Source: JAHFUI01 sp041485905 (lineage in GTDB: Bacteria; Acidobacteriota; Vicinamibacteria; Vicinamibacterales; CAVVIG01). From it: DNA of 28,894 bases. Numbering within the stretch: the stretch's first letter is position 1; every line of letters begins with the position of its first letter. Below, piece after piece: positions 15,072-22,979 of this stretch. The DNA lies in contig JBGPKK010000045.1 of the NCBI GenBank assembly GCA_041485905.1, positions 1-28,894 on the forward strand. The letters are read 5' to 3'. The position numbers and the translations under genes were made by a program. Below the pieces are notes generated by a model, which saw nothing but the letters and a program-made list of their open reading frames with translations, was not told the origin of the DNA and ran no database searches.

Positions 15072-16262
15072 CTACTCCGAGAACTCCCTCGCCAGCTCGA
15101 CCCATTCGCCGTTGGGCGCAAGCTGTTGATACGCGCGCCAGTGCGGACGCGCTTCCGGCGAGAGGCCCATCTTCTCGAAGGTGACCGCGAGATAGAAGTG
15201 CGCGTCGGCGTAAAACGGATTGAGTTGCAGCGCCTGCCGATAGCAGGCCTGAGCCTCGCCGAAGCGGCCGAGATCGTGGTAGATGTTGCCGAGATTGAAG
15301 TGGGCCTCGAAGAAATCCGATTCCAGGCCGATGGCGCGTTCGTACAGCGCCTGCGCTTCCGCCAGCTCGTCCCGACTGTAATGGACGTTGGCCAGATTGA
15401 TCAGCGCCGCGACCAGATATGGATCGAGATCGAGCGCCTTGCGGTACTCCGCAGCCGCTTCCTCCTGTTTTGACTCGTCGCCATCATCAAGAAGCGCGGC
15501 GGCGCGGAAGTAGCCTTCCGCCAGCTCGGTGTCGCGTGCGGGAACCTCCGTTGTCTCGGGTCGAATCCGAGGTGGAGACGCCGTGCGGCGCAGCTCCAAC
15601 ACCCGCGCGGGGGCCGCGTCGAGACGGAAGTCGAACGCCAGCTGCCCTTGGCGCGACGCCATCAGCGTTCGCACGACGCTTCGAAACGACGCGCCCTGGC
15701 TCAGCTCGTCGTTCGCCTGCTTGATGGCGGGCAGATCGGGAAACGCGAAGAACGTGTCGGCATTGGTCCGGAGCACCGGACGAATGACGCCGCATTTCAC
15801 GAGATACCGCAAGTGGTCTTCGCGCAGCGCCCGGTAGCGCGCCATCAAATCGCGCGTCGCGTGGTACTGGCGCTTCAACGCCTCAGGCGTCTGGACGCCG
15901 ACCAGCCTGCAGAAATCGGCTTCGCGCAGGATCTGAATGCGGATGCCCAGCTGCAGGTTCAGTTCTTCGGTGCGCTTGAGCTTGTGGCTCTTGGCGTCAT
16001 CCGACGCGTCGCTGCTCGCGCGCGCCGAAGGACCGAATCCTTCGTCGCCGATGACGAGCATCGTGGTCTTCGCGCTGACATCGTCGGCGGCGGCGCCGCC
16101 GAGCCTGGCGACAAGCGCACACGCATCCCGACGACCGAGCGAACTGAGTTTTCCGGTAAAAACGACGAGCTGTCCCGCAAGCGTGTGCGGGCCCGGCAGC
16201 TGAGACGACAGTGAGGGCAAACGACCTCCGCTCCGACGGAAGCGCTGGGGAAGAACCGGCAT
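15072..16262 (-). CDS. BRCT, MerR-like and tetratricopeptide-repeat protein
   Basis: 396 residues from the ATG at 16262; the frame stays open further upstream but that part overlaps glucokinase. Residues 28-122 are a BRCT domain (LAGQLVVFTGKLSSLGRRDACALVARLGG, then TTMLVIGDEGFG, HKLKRTEELN, ILREADFCRLVG), close to the BRCT of NAD-dependent DNA ligases. Residues about 143-205 resemble a MerR-type winged helix (YRALREDHLRYLVKCGVIRPV, FAFPDLPAIKQANDEL). Residues about 246-385 hold about four TPR units (AEYRKALDLDPYLVAALINL, ALYERAIGLESDFFEAHFNL, ACYRQALQLNPFYADAHFYL). It is probably a cytoplasmic adaptor or DNA-linked regulator; the target is unknown. It diverges from glucokinase across 36 bp. 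Confidence 0.88.
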   Translation of the reverse strand: MPVLPQRFRRSGGRLPSLSSQLPGPHTLAGQLVVFTGKLSSLGRRDACALVARLGGAAADDVSAKTTMLVIGDEGFGPSARASSDASDDAKSHKLKRTEELNLQLGIRIQILREADFCRLVGVQTPEALKRQYHATRDLMARYRALREDHLRYLVKCGVIRPVLRTNADTFFAFPDLPAIKQANDELSQGASFRSVVRTLMASRQGQLAFDFRLDAAPARVLELRRTASPPRIRPETTEVPARDTELAEGYFRAAALLDDGDESKQEEAAAEYRKALDLDPYLVAALINLANVHYSRDELAEAQALYERAIGLESDFFEAHFNLGNIYHDLGRFGEAQACYRQALQLNPFYADAHFYLAVTFEKMGLSPEARPHWRAYQQLAPNGEWVELAREFSE

Positions 16263-16298
16263 CAAGATGAAGGAGAATGAAAGCGAAGTCAAGTTGTT

Positions 16299-17273
16299 AT
16301 GCTCCTCGCCGGCGACATCGGCGGAACCAAGACGCTGCTCGGTGTGTTCGATTCGGGCCCCATTCGGCCACGCGCCGTCCTCGCGCGTGCGTTCGGAACG
16401 CTCGACTACCCTGATCTGATCTCGATGATCGCCGAGTTCACGAGCGAACCGCCGCTTCGGCACGCGTCCATCGAGTCGGCGTGCTTCGGCGTCGCCGGCC
16501 CCGTGATCGGCGACAGCGCCACGCTCACCAACGTTGGGTGGACGGTGGACGGCCGCCCGATCGCGGATCGATTCGGCTACACGCGCGTCGATCTGTTGAA
16601 CGACCTGGAGACGATGGCGTACGGCGTCACCGTTCTGCAGGACTCCGAGGTGCGCGTGCTCCAGCCCGGTCGACCGCGACAAGGCGGCAACATCGCGCTG
16701 ATTGCCGCCGGTACCGGGCTGGGCGAAGCGCTGCTCCACAACGTCAACGGCCGCTTCATCCCCGTCGCGTCCGAAGGCGGTCACGCCGATTTCGCCGCCA
16801 GGAACGAGCGCGAGATCGCGTTGCTCCGGTTGCTGATCGCGGAGTACGGCCGCGCGGAGGTGGAACGCGTGCTGTCAGGTCCCGGCCTTCTCAACATCCA
16901 CCGCGTGACGCACGACGGGGCATGTCGTGCCGCCGTGAATCTCGAGAGCCCCGACGCGCCCGCTGCGATCACCACGGCGGCGCTCGAGCGGCGCTGCGAG
17001 GGATGCGTCGAAGCCCTCGAGATGTTCGTCGAAGTCTACGGGGCGGAGGCCGGCAACCTGGCGTTGCGCCTCGTGTCCACCGGCGGCCTCTTCGTGGGCG
17101 GCGGCATCGCCCCAAAGATTCTGCCCGCGCTCACCGACGGTCGCTTCATCCGGGCGTTCGGGACCAAGGCGCCGTTCGAGCCGTTGCTCTCCTCGATGCC
17201 GGTGAAGGTGATCCTGAACTCGGAGACCGGCCTCCTGGGTGCAGCGGTGTTCGCGGCGGGTGTCAATTCATGA
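16299..17273 (+). CDS. glk: Glucokinase (ROK-independent, E. coli Glk type)
   Basis: 324 residues, typical for this family. It phosphorylates glucose with ATP to glucose 6-phosphate. Visible motifs are the phosphate-binding GDIGGTKTLLGVFD (5-18), FGVAGPV, the catalytic LLNDLETMAYGV with the Asp base, the glycine-rich AAGTGLGEALL and the sugar-binding SEGGHADFAARN. The C-terminal ATP-binding GGLFVGGGIAPKIL is also present. There is no ROK zinc motif. The ATG at 16299 has no Shine-Dalgarno site at proper distance; AAGGAGA lies too far upstream. Together with transketolase it points to sugar catabolism through glucose 6-phosphate. Confidence 0.94.
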   Translation: MLLAGDIGGTKTLLGVFDSGPIRPRAVLARAFGTLDYPDLISMIAEFTSEPPLRHASIESACFGVAGPVIGDSATLTNVGWTVDGRPIADRFGYTRVDLLNDLETMAYGVTVLQDSEVRVLQPGRPRQGGNIALIAAGTGLGEALLHNVNGRFIPVASEGGHADFAARNEREIALLRLLIAEYGRAEVERVLSGPGLLNIHRVTHDGACRAAVNLESPDAPAAITTAALERRCEGCVEALEMFVEVYGAEAGNLALRLVSTGGLFVGGGIAPKILPALTDGRFIRAFGTKAPFEPLLSSMPVKVILNSETGLLGAAVFAAGVNS

Positions 17274-17356
17274 CAGCAACGTCACCGATTGAACAGGAGC
17301 GACCGGGCGCGAGTAAAACCAGGCAGATCGCGGATCGCCGCGCTGGGATTCGATGT

Positions 17357-17362
17357 TATGGT
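17357..17362 (+). promoter_or_regulatory. Candidate -10 (TATGGT) 7 nt before the 67-aa gene
   Basis: TATGGT ends 7 nt before the ATG at 17370, at a leaderless spacing. It decides the start for the following small gene over earlier in-frame starts. Confidence 0.4.
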
Positions 17363-17369
17363 GTGTGCG

Positions 17370-17573
17370 ATGGTCTGGTTTTTTGATCGCGACGGAGAAC
17401 GGCTTCGGTACGAAATCTTGCGCGACCGCTCGATGGGATGCTACCGCGTCGTCATCACGCATCCGGACGGCACCGAGTCCATTGAGGAGGTCGCCGAGCC
17501 GACCACACTCATCGAGCGATCGGCCGCGTTGATGAATTCGCTGCGCAGCGACGGCTGGCGTTTCCCGGCCTGA
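17370..17573 (+). CDS. Small hypothetical protein
   Basis: 67 residues starting MVWFFDRDGERLRYEI. The frame is open from 17289, but the TATGGT box and the change in character at residue one favour the ATG at 17370. The family is not recognised. The first 45 residues look like a three-stranded beta sheet (RLRYEILRD, GCYRVVITHPDG, TESIEEVA) followed by a helix (LIERSAALMNSLRSDGW). There is no Cys, signal or membrane segment. It is convergent with the GlcG-like gene, 10 bp apart. Confidence 0.65.
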   Translation: MVWFFDRDGERLRYEILRDRSMGCYRVVITHPDGTESIEEVAEPTTLIERSAALMNSLRSDGWRFPA

Positions 17574-17583
17574 GCACACCCAC

Positions 17584-17994
17584 CTATTTCAAAGCTGCAA
17601 CCGCGGCCTGAGCGCACTGGCCGTCTTCGGCGCTCGTGCCTCCCGAGACCCCAATCGCGCCGGCGATCTTCCCGTCAATGATCAGCGGCATGCCGCCTTC
17701 GACCGGAACGGCGCCTTCCAGTCCCAGCACCCGCAGCCCGTCACCGCCGCCGGCGAGCGTGTCCTGAAACGCTTTGGTGGGCCGCTTGAAGAGCGCCGCG
17801 GAGCGCGCTTTCGCCTGCGCAATCACCACGCTGCCCGACTGCGTGTCGTCCATCCGCTCGAAGTACACGAGCGAACCGGACGTGTCGGCGACCGCCACGG
17901 CCATGGTCCAGTTGTTCGCGCGCGCCACGCCCAGCGCGACGCCGGCTGCTTTCTTTGCGATGTCGAGGGTGATCGCTGGACCGTAGGAGCTCAT
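17584..17994 (-). CDS. GlcG/HbpS family heme-binding-type protein (DUF336)
   Basis: 136 residues, the usual family length, without a signal peptide. Family features are ITLDIAKKAAGVALGVARANNW, MAVAVADTSGSLVYFERMDDTQSGSVVIAQAKARSA, FKRPTK and the glycine-rich GGMPLIIDGKIAGAIGVSGG at the end. Members include HbpS, a heme-degrading or heme-sensing partner, and GlcG of the glycolate locus; the biochemical role of most is unknown. A GAGAGG Shine-Dalgarno-like stretch lies 7 nt before the ATG at 17994. It follows pntB in the same direction, 36 nt later, so read-through from the transhydrogenase operon is possible. Confidence 0.9.
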   Translation of the reverse strand: MSSYGPAITLDIAKKAAGVALGVARANNWTMAVAVADTSGSLVYFERMDDTQSGSVVIAQAKARSAALFKRPTKAFQDTLAGGGDGLRVLGLEGAVPVEGGMPLIIDGKIAGAIGVSGGTSAEDGQCAQAAVAALK

Positions 17995-18030
17995 AGGCCG
18001 CCTCTCACATTGCAGGATTTCCGTGTCATC

Positions 18031-19440
18031 TCAGTGCGTGCCGGATCCGCCGGCGAGCTCCTTGACGAGCTCGCCAATCACAACTTTCGCGTCACCGAAC
18101 AGCATCCACGTACGATCCGAAAAATACAACTCGTTGTCGATCCCTGCAAATCCAGGGTTCTTGCTCCGCTTGATCGCGAAGACGGTGCGGGCCTTGTCCG
18201 CCTCGATGATCGGCATCCCGTAGATCGGACTTGTTGTGTCCGTACGAGCGGCCGGATTGACGACGTCGTTGGCGCCGACGACGAGGGCGACATCGCATTG
18301 CGCCATGTCACGGTTGATGTCGTCCATCTCGACCAGGTCCGTGTACGGAATATCCGCTTCCGCGAGAAGCACGTTCATGTGCCCCGGCATGCGGCCGGCG
18401 ACAGGATGGATGGCGAACTTGACGGTGATTCCGCGTTTCTTCAGTTGATCGTACAGCTCGCGCACCTTGTGCTGGGCCTGCGCGACCGCCATGCCGTAAC
18501 CGGGAATGATGACGACCAGGCTCGATTGTTCCAGCACCTGCGCCGCACCTTCGGGCGTTTCGGATTTGTAGACCTTCTCCTCGCCGGTCGCCTTCGATTG
18601 CTGCACTTGCCCGAACGCGCCGAAGAGCACGTTCGTAAACGACCGGTTCATCGCCTTGCACATGATGATCGCGAGGATCAGGCCGCTCGATCCGTCGAGC
18701 GCACCGGCCGTGATCAGGAGCTTGTTGTCCAGCACGAAGCCCATGGCAACGGCGGAGAGCCCCGCATACGAGTTCAAAATCGCGATCACGGTCGGCATGT
18801 CCGCGCCGCCGATCGGGATAATAAGCAGGACGCCGAACATCAGCGACAGCAGGATGATGATCGGAAAGATCACCGGTCCCCACGAGGTGGCGGGATTGAT
18901 CGCGAGCGCCGCTGCCAGTGCCACGGTAATCCCGAACAGCAGCAGGTTGATGACGTTCTGCAGCGGATAGGTGACCGGACGCTGCGGAACCCACTTCACT
19001 TCCTGCAGCTTGCCGGCGGCCATCAGACTGCCTGTGAAGGTGAGATAGCCGAGCAGGACTTCGGCGACCAGGGCCACCATCCGAAACGCGGTCAGCGTCC
19101 CGCCGCCCTCCGACCGCTGCAGGTAATACTCCGCGGTCCCGACGAGACCGGCCGCGAGTCCCCCAAACGCGTGGGACAGTGCCGTCCGCTGCGGTACGGC
19201 GGTGAGCGGGACTTTCGAGAGCGGAACGCCCACGAGGAATCCCGCGGCGATCGCCAGGATGATCCAGAGATGATGGCCGACCGTCGGCGACGCCCAGGTG
19301 GCGCCGACCGCGATGGCCGTGCCGGCCACTCCGGCCCAGACGGCCTTGCGCGCCGTCTCGGGCGTGTTCATCCAGTGGAGCGCGAAGATGAAGCACGCGG
19401 AAGCGATTATGTAGGCGAGCTGACTGAGGCCGTACGGCAT
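18031..19440 (-). CDS. pntB: Proton-translocating NAD(P) transhydrogenase, beta subunit
   Basis: 469 residues, full length. It couples proton entry to hydride transfer from NADH to NADP+, making NADPH in the inner membrane. The first 265 residues carry about nine membrane helices (domain II). The rest is the soluble NADP(H)-binding domain III with GYGMAVAQAQHKVREL, HPVAGRMPGHMNVLLAEADIPY, the NADP-contact VVGANDVVNPAA, and IKRSKNPGFAGIDN near the end. Its ATG overlaps the pntAB stop by one base (TGATG), so translation is probably coupled. Confidence 0.96.
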   Translation of the reverse strand: MPYGLSQLAYIIASACFIFALHWMNTPETARKAVWAGVAGTAIAVGATWASPTVGHHLWIILAIAAGFLVGVPLSKVPLTAVPQRTALSHAFGGLAAGLVGTAEYYLQRSEGGGTLTAFRMVALVAEVLLGYLTFTGSLMAAGKLQEVKWVPQRPVTYPLQNVINLLLFGITVALAAALAINPATSWGPVIFPIIILLSLMFGVLLIIPIGGADMPTVIAILNSYAGLSAVAMGFVLDNKLLITAGALDGSSGLILAIIMCKAMNRSFTNVLFGAFGQVQQSKATGEEKVYKSETPEGAAQVLEQSSLVVIIPGYGMAVAQAQHKVRELYDQLKKRGITVKFAIHPVAGRMPGHMNVLLAEADIPYTDLVEMDDINRDMAQCDVALVVGANDVVNPAARTDTTSPIYGMPIIEADKARTVFAIKRSKNPGFAGIDNELYFSDRTWMLFGDAKVVIGELVKELAGGSGTH

Positions 19441-19739
19441 CAGCGCTGTGCCTCACCGCGCGTGCCGGGAGCCTTGAACATCTTCAGCATCCGGTCCGTA
19501 ATCAGGAACCCGCTGACGATGTTGGTCATCGAGGCGAAGAGCGCAATGGCGCCGAGGATGCGGATCCGCAGCGGGTAATCTCCCCCGGTCACCAGGATCG
19601 AGCCCACCACGGCGATGGCCGAGATCGCGTTTGTGAGCGACATCAGCGGCGTGTGAAGCAGCCGGGACACCCGCCGGATGACGCCAAGCCCGATGAACGA
19701 GGCAAGCACGAAGACGTATACCGTTGGCCAGAAGTCCAT
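19440..19739 (-). CDS. pntAB: NAD(P) transhydrogenase alpha subunit, membrane part
   Basis: 99 residues with three hydrophobic helices (FWPTVYVFVLASFIGLGVI, LTNAISAIAVVGSILVTGG and ILGAIALFASMTNIVSGFLI). It corresponds to the membrane segment of the alpha subunit that is fused to domain I in E. coli PntA but separate in Rhodospirillum-type enzymes. The ATG at 19739 (MDFWPTVYVF) is preferred over an upstream in-frame Met that would add 17 charged residues from repeat DNA. The stop overlaps pntB. A 160-bp repeat-filled gap separates it from pntAA. Confidence 0.93.
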   Translation of the reverse strand: MDFWPTVYVFVLASFIGLGVIRRVSRLLHTPLMSLTNAISAIAVVGSILVTGGDYPLRIRILGAIALFASMTNIVSGFLITDRMLKMFKAPGTRGEAQR

Positions 19740-19899
19740 TAATTTCTTTCTCGCGGGGCGCATCTTACTCGCGTGGGGCCCCACCCCCACGCATCTAGCT
19801 CAAGGCTGCCCCCGCTCGCTGGCAGTGCTTCGCTGTCCCTCGGCCTCGAGCGTAGACTCCCGGCCTCGGTGTGAGGGGCGTCCCCGCTGGTCCTGACGG
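19740..19899 (-). repeat. GC-rich repeat filling the gap inside the pnt operon
   Basis: This gap lies between two genes of one complex, where a few bases would be expected. Plus-strand landmarks are CTCGCG twice, GGGGCCCCACCCCC (19775-19788, within the palindrome GCGTGGGGCCCCAC), CCCCCGCTCGCT (19809-19820) and CCTCGAGCG near 19844. Read on the coding (minus) strand, the same blocks appear, shortened, inside thiG at 24789-24827. The element therefore has the same orientation relative to transcription in both places. Confidence 0.7.
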
Positions 19900-21051
19900 T
19901 CAATCCGTAGACCTCTGCAGCGCTTCCAGCGTCCGCGCGTGCTTCACTTCCCCATCATGTGTGATGAGCGCGCCCTGTTGGATGTCGTCGGCGAAGTCGA
20001 GCTGAAACGCCTTGTCTTTCGTGAACGCCAGTACGAACGCCGTCAGGTTCCGCGAGAACAGCAGGCTCGCGTGAAACGGCATCGTCGCCGGCAGATTGAC
20101 CGGTGCGAGAATGGTGACGCCGCCGACACGCACCGTTTCCCCAGGTTTCGAGAGCTCGCAGTTGCCACCGCCGTCGGCACCAAGATCGACGATCACCGAT
20201 CCCGCCTTCATGGTTCTGACGGTATCGGCGGTGATCAGCCGCGGCGCGAACACCCCGCCGATGAGGGCCGTCGTGATCACCACATCGGAATGCGCGCATT
20301 CCTGCGCCAGCAGCTCGCTCTGGCGGCGGCGATCCGCCTCTGACAGCTCCTTCGCATACCCGCCCCCGGCGGCCGCGCTTTCCTGCAGCTCGATGCCGAC
20401 GTATTTCGCGCCCACGCTCTCAATCTGTTCCTTCACTTCCGGCCGCACGTCGGTCGCCACGACGTTGGCGCCGAGTCGCCGCGCGGTCGCGATGGCCTGA
20501 AGTCCGGCCACGCCGGCGCCGATCACGAACACTCTGGCCGGAAACACCATTCCGGCCGCGGTCGTCAGCATCGGAAAATACCGATTGAGCTCGGACGCGG
20601 CAAGGAGCACGCCCTTGTAGCCGCCGATGTTGGCCATCGACGACAGCGTGTCCATCGACTGCGCGCGCGTGGTCCGTGGAATGGCGTCGGTCGCGAACGC
20701 GGTGATGTTCTTCTCGGCGAGCGCGCGCACCGCGTCGAGATTTCTGAGCGGCATCAGGGATCCGACGTAGATCGTGCCCGGCCGCATCCACCCGGTCTCG
20801 TCGCGCGGTGAGGCAACGCTCGGTGCGGTGACTTTCAGCACGAGATCGGCGGAGCCGAGAAGCGCCGACGGATCCGGTTCCACCACGACGCCGAGCTCGC
20901 GATACGCGGCGTCCGGGAAGCCTGCGGCCTCGCCGGCCTGTGATTCGACGGAGATCTCGTAGCCGGCCTGAATCAACTTCTTGCACGATTCCGGCACGAG
21001 GGCCACGCGCCGCTCACCTGGAGCGGTCTCTCTGGGCACTGCGATGCGCAT
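19900..21051 (-). CDS. pntAA: NAD(P) transhydrogenase alpha subunit, NAD-binding domain I
   Basis: 383 residues, soluble. It binds NAD(H) on the cytoplasmic face and delivers hydride to domain III. It belongs to the alanine dehydrogenase/PntA fold: MRIAVPRETAPGERRVALVP at the start, AQSMDTLSSMANIGGYKGVL (the RQDD-loop neighbourhood), the Rossmann VFVIGAGVAGLQAIATARRLGA followed by the NAD-selecting VVATDVRPEV, and VIVDLGADGGGNCELS. The membrane part is a separate gene, as in Rhodospirillum. A minus-strand TATGAT lies 32 nt before the ATG at 21051. Confidence 0.95.
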   Translation of the reverse strand: MRIAVPRETAPGERRVALVPESCKKLIQAGYEISVESQAGEAAGFPDAAYRELGVVVEPDPSALLGSADLVLKVTAPSVASPRDETGWMRPGTIYVGSLMPLRNLDAVRALAEKNITAFATDAIPRTTRAQSMDTLSSMANIGGYKGVLLAASELNRYFPMLTTAAGMVFPARVFVIGAGVAGLQAIATARRLGANVVATDVRPEVKEQIESVGAKYVGIELQESAAAGGGYAKELSEADRRRQSELLAQECAHSDVVITTALIGGVFAPRLITADTVRTMKAGSVIVDLGADGGGNCELSKPGETVRVGGVTILAPVNLPATMPFHASLLFSRNLTAFVLAFTKDKAFQLDFADDIQQGALITHDGEVKHARTLEALQRSTD

Positions 21052-21109
21052 TCAGACTTTGTCCCGCTCGTGAGCGTCTGAGAATCATAACCGCATTGGC
21101 TTCCAATCC

Positions 21110-21139
21110 TTGACGACGACGGGACGCGACAGCTACGAT
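21110..21139 (+). promoter_or_regulatory. Sigma-70-type promoter TTGACG-18-TACGAT
   Basis: TTGACG (21110-21115) and TACGAT (21134-21139) are separated by 18 nt. TACGAT ends 12 nt before the ATG of the DUF3108 gene at 21152. This is the best two-box promoter in the window. No Shine-Dalgarno site lies between it and the ATG. Confidence 0.6.
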
Positions 21140-21151
21140 TTTCGGTAACGC

Positions 21152-21979
21152 ATGAAACAGCTCATCGTCGTGGCGCTCACGCTGATCGCGTCCGGGCCCT
21201 CACTGCTCGTCGCGCAGCGATCGGGCGCGCGGCCGTCAATTCCGACAGCGCCCCCAGGGCCCGCAGCCCCGGCCCGTCCCTCTGCGCCGCGCACCGAGCG
21301 TGCCGTACCGTTCAAGATCGGCGAGACGCTGACCTACGACGTGTCCTGGTCGTCATTCGTCACGGCCGGGACCGCCGTCACAACGGTCAAGGAAAAGAAG
21401 CCCTCCTTCAACTCCAACGCGTACTACATCGTCGCCGAAGGACGGCCGACGGCGCTCGTCTCCAAGCTGTACTCGCTCTACTACAAACTGGACACGCTGC
21501 TCGACAGCTACACGCTCCTGCCGCAGCGCGGATCCGTCTACAGCGAGGAAGGCAGCCGGCACCGCTTCAAGGTGACGCGCTTCGATCACGCCGCGCACAA
21601 AGCGTTCTTCGAATACCAGTCGACCGGCACCGCCAGGGACACGTTCACGGTGCCCCCCTTCACGCAGGACGCGCTGTCGGCGATGTACGTCCTGCGCGTC
21701 GTCCCGCTGAAAGCGGGCGATCGCATGACGATGCCGGTGAGCGATGATGGGTCGAACTACAAGCTGCAGGTGGATATCGGACCCAGCGAGCGCGTGAAGA
21801 CGCCCTTCGGCGAAACGAGTGCCTGGAAGCTCAGGCTGGGGATCTTCGACGCCGCGGGCAGGGCTCAGGGCCGGAACGTCGCGCTGTGGATTTCCGACGA
21901 CGCGCGGCGGCTGCCAATGAAAGTGCAGGGCGAGCTGCCGCTCGGGTCGTTCGACCTCAACCTGCGCGACGTCAAGTAA
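21152..21979 (+). CDS. DUF3108 domain-containing exported protein
   Basis: 275 residues. An N-terminal signal peptide is visible (MKQLIVVALTLIASGPSLLVAQ, cleavage likely after LVA). A Pro/Ala-rich linker follows to about residue 50. The rest is the DUF3108 fold: FKIGETLTYDVSWSSFVTAGTA, SKLYSLYYKLDTLLD, then a beta-rich C-terminal half (ALWISDDARRLPMKVQGELPLGSFDLNL). The family is periplasmic or outer-membrane associated in Gram-negative bacteria, with unknown function. The end overlaps the end of egtD by 8 bp, convergently. Confidence 0.9.
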   Translation: MKQLIVVALTLIASGPSLLVAQRSGARPSIPTAPPGPAAPARPSAPRTERAVPFKIGETLTYDVSWSSFVTAGTAVTTVKEKKPSFNSNAYYIVAEGRPTALVSKLYSLYYKLDTLLDSYTLLPQRGSVYSEEGSRHRFKVTRFDHAAHKAFFEYQSTGTARDTFTVPPFTQDALSAMYVLRVVPLKAGDRMTMPVSDDGSNYKLQVDIGPSERVKTPFGETSAWKLRLGIFDAAGRAQGRNVALWISDDARRLPMKVQGELPLGSFDLNLRDVK

Positions 21980-22979
21980 CCTGCGACAAGGTCAGCGCGA
22001 AGCCGGCCTCCCCATCCACCCATTGTTCGACGAGGCGGAATCCCGCCCCCTCGAGCATCGTGACGATCGCGGCAGGCTGATATTTGTACGAGCTCTCCGT
22101 CCAGATCGACTCGCCCTTTTCCATCGTGAACTCCAGGCCAGCCGCGGCGACCCTGACGCGCTGACGCCGGAGGCTCACGAGGTGCATCTCCACGCGCGAT
22201 TGTTCGGCGTTCCAGACGGCGCGGTGCGTGAAAGCGTCGAGATTGAAGTCGCCACCCAGCTCGCGATTGATGCGCACCAGCAGATTGCGATTGAAGGCGG
22301 CCGTCACGCCCAGCGGGTCGTCGTAGGCCAGAATCAATTCGCGCTCGTCCTTGACGAGATCGGCGCCGATCAGGCACGCATCCTCGCTGTCGAGCGCGGA
22401 TCGAATGCCACGCAGAAATGCATCCGCGCCGGGCGGATCGAAGTTCCCGATGTTCGATCCGAGGAACAGCACGAGTGTCCGGCCGCCTCCCTGCGTCTCG
22501 GAAACAGCCTCGGCCAGCCCGGCTTCATACGACGCTCGATGCGTGGCCACGGTGACGCCGTCCAGCGCGCCGACGCTGCGGCTCGAAGCCGCCAGCGCGG
22601 CCGGCGAGACATCGACAAGATGGACATCCAGCCGCGCTGGGCGCGATTGGTCGTCGTTCCCAGGGCCCCCAGGGTCCCCAGGGCCAATGACCGTCACGAG
22701 CTTCTCGCCGCTTCCCGGCCCGAGCTCCACGAGCCGTGTCAGAGGATCGAGCCGATCGAACACGCTGCGGCGATGTGCGGCAAGCAGACGGGTTTCCGCT
22801 CGAGTAATTCGATACCAGGGCAACCGGCAGATCGCCTCGAACAGCGCTGAACCGAGCGCATCGTACAAGTAGCGCGACGGCAGCTGGCGCGGCTGCAGGC
22901 TCAAGTAATACTGGACCTCGTCTGCGAAGGTCTGATGACGGGCCGACGCGTGAGAGCGTGTCGTCGTCTGGTTGGTCAT
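21972..22979 (-). CDS. egtD: L-histidine N-alpha-methyltransferase (ergothioneine synthesis)
   Basis: 335 residues. EgtD uses three S-adenosylmethionine to convert histidine to hercynine. Family features are YLYDALGSALFEAICRLPWY (38-56), the SAM-binding LVELGPGSGEK (83-93), LFLGSNIGNFDP, and the histidine-contact ESSYKYQPAAI near the end. A 9-nt tandem repeat adds GPGDPGGPGN (99-108) in the loop after the SAM motif, where other EgtD proteins are shorter. The ATG overlaps the egtB stop by 4 nt (ATGA), so the two enzymes are made together. Confidence 0.95.
   Translation of the reverse strand: MTNQTTTRSHASARHQTFADEVQYYLSLQPRQLPSRYLYDALGSALFEAICRLPWYRITRAETRLLAAHRRSVFDRLDPLTRLVELGPGSGEKLVTVIGPGDPGGPGNDDQSRPARLDVHLVDVSPAALAASSRSVGALDGVTVATHRASYEAGLAEAVSETQGGGRTLVLFLGSNIGNFDPPGADAFLRGIRSALDSEDACLIGADLVKDERELILAYDDPLGVTAAFNRNLLVRINRELGGDFNLDAFTHRAVWNAEQSRVEMHLVSLRRQRVRVAAAGLEFTMEKGESIWTESSYKYQPAAIVTMLEGAGFRLVEQWVDGEAGFALTLSQVT
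22659..22685 (-). repeat. 9-nt tandem repeat, three units, inside egtD
   Basis: Plus-strand units CCCAGGGCC, CCCAGGGTC and CCCAGGGCC encode Gly/Pro-rich tripeptides in an EgtD loop. The unit length and palindromic core resemble the repeat at 2458-2502. Confidence 0.8.

Noticed and set aside
18010..19578. 522-residue plus-strand frame
   Set aside because: Antisense of pntB; composition is that of a shadow frame.
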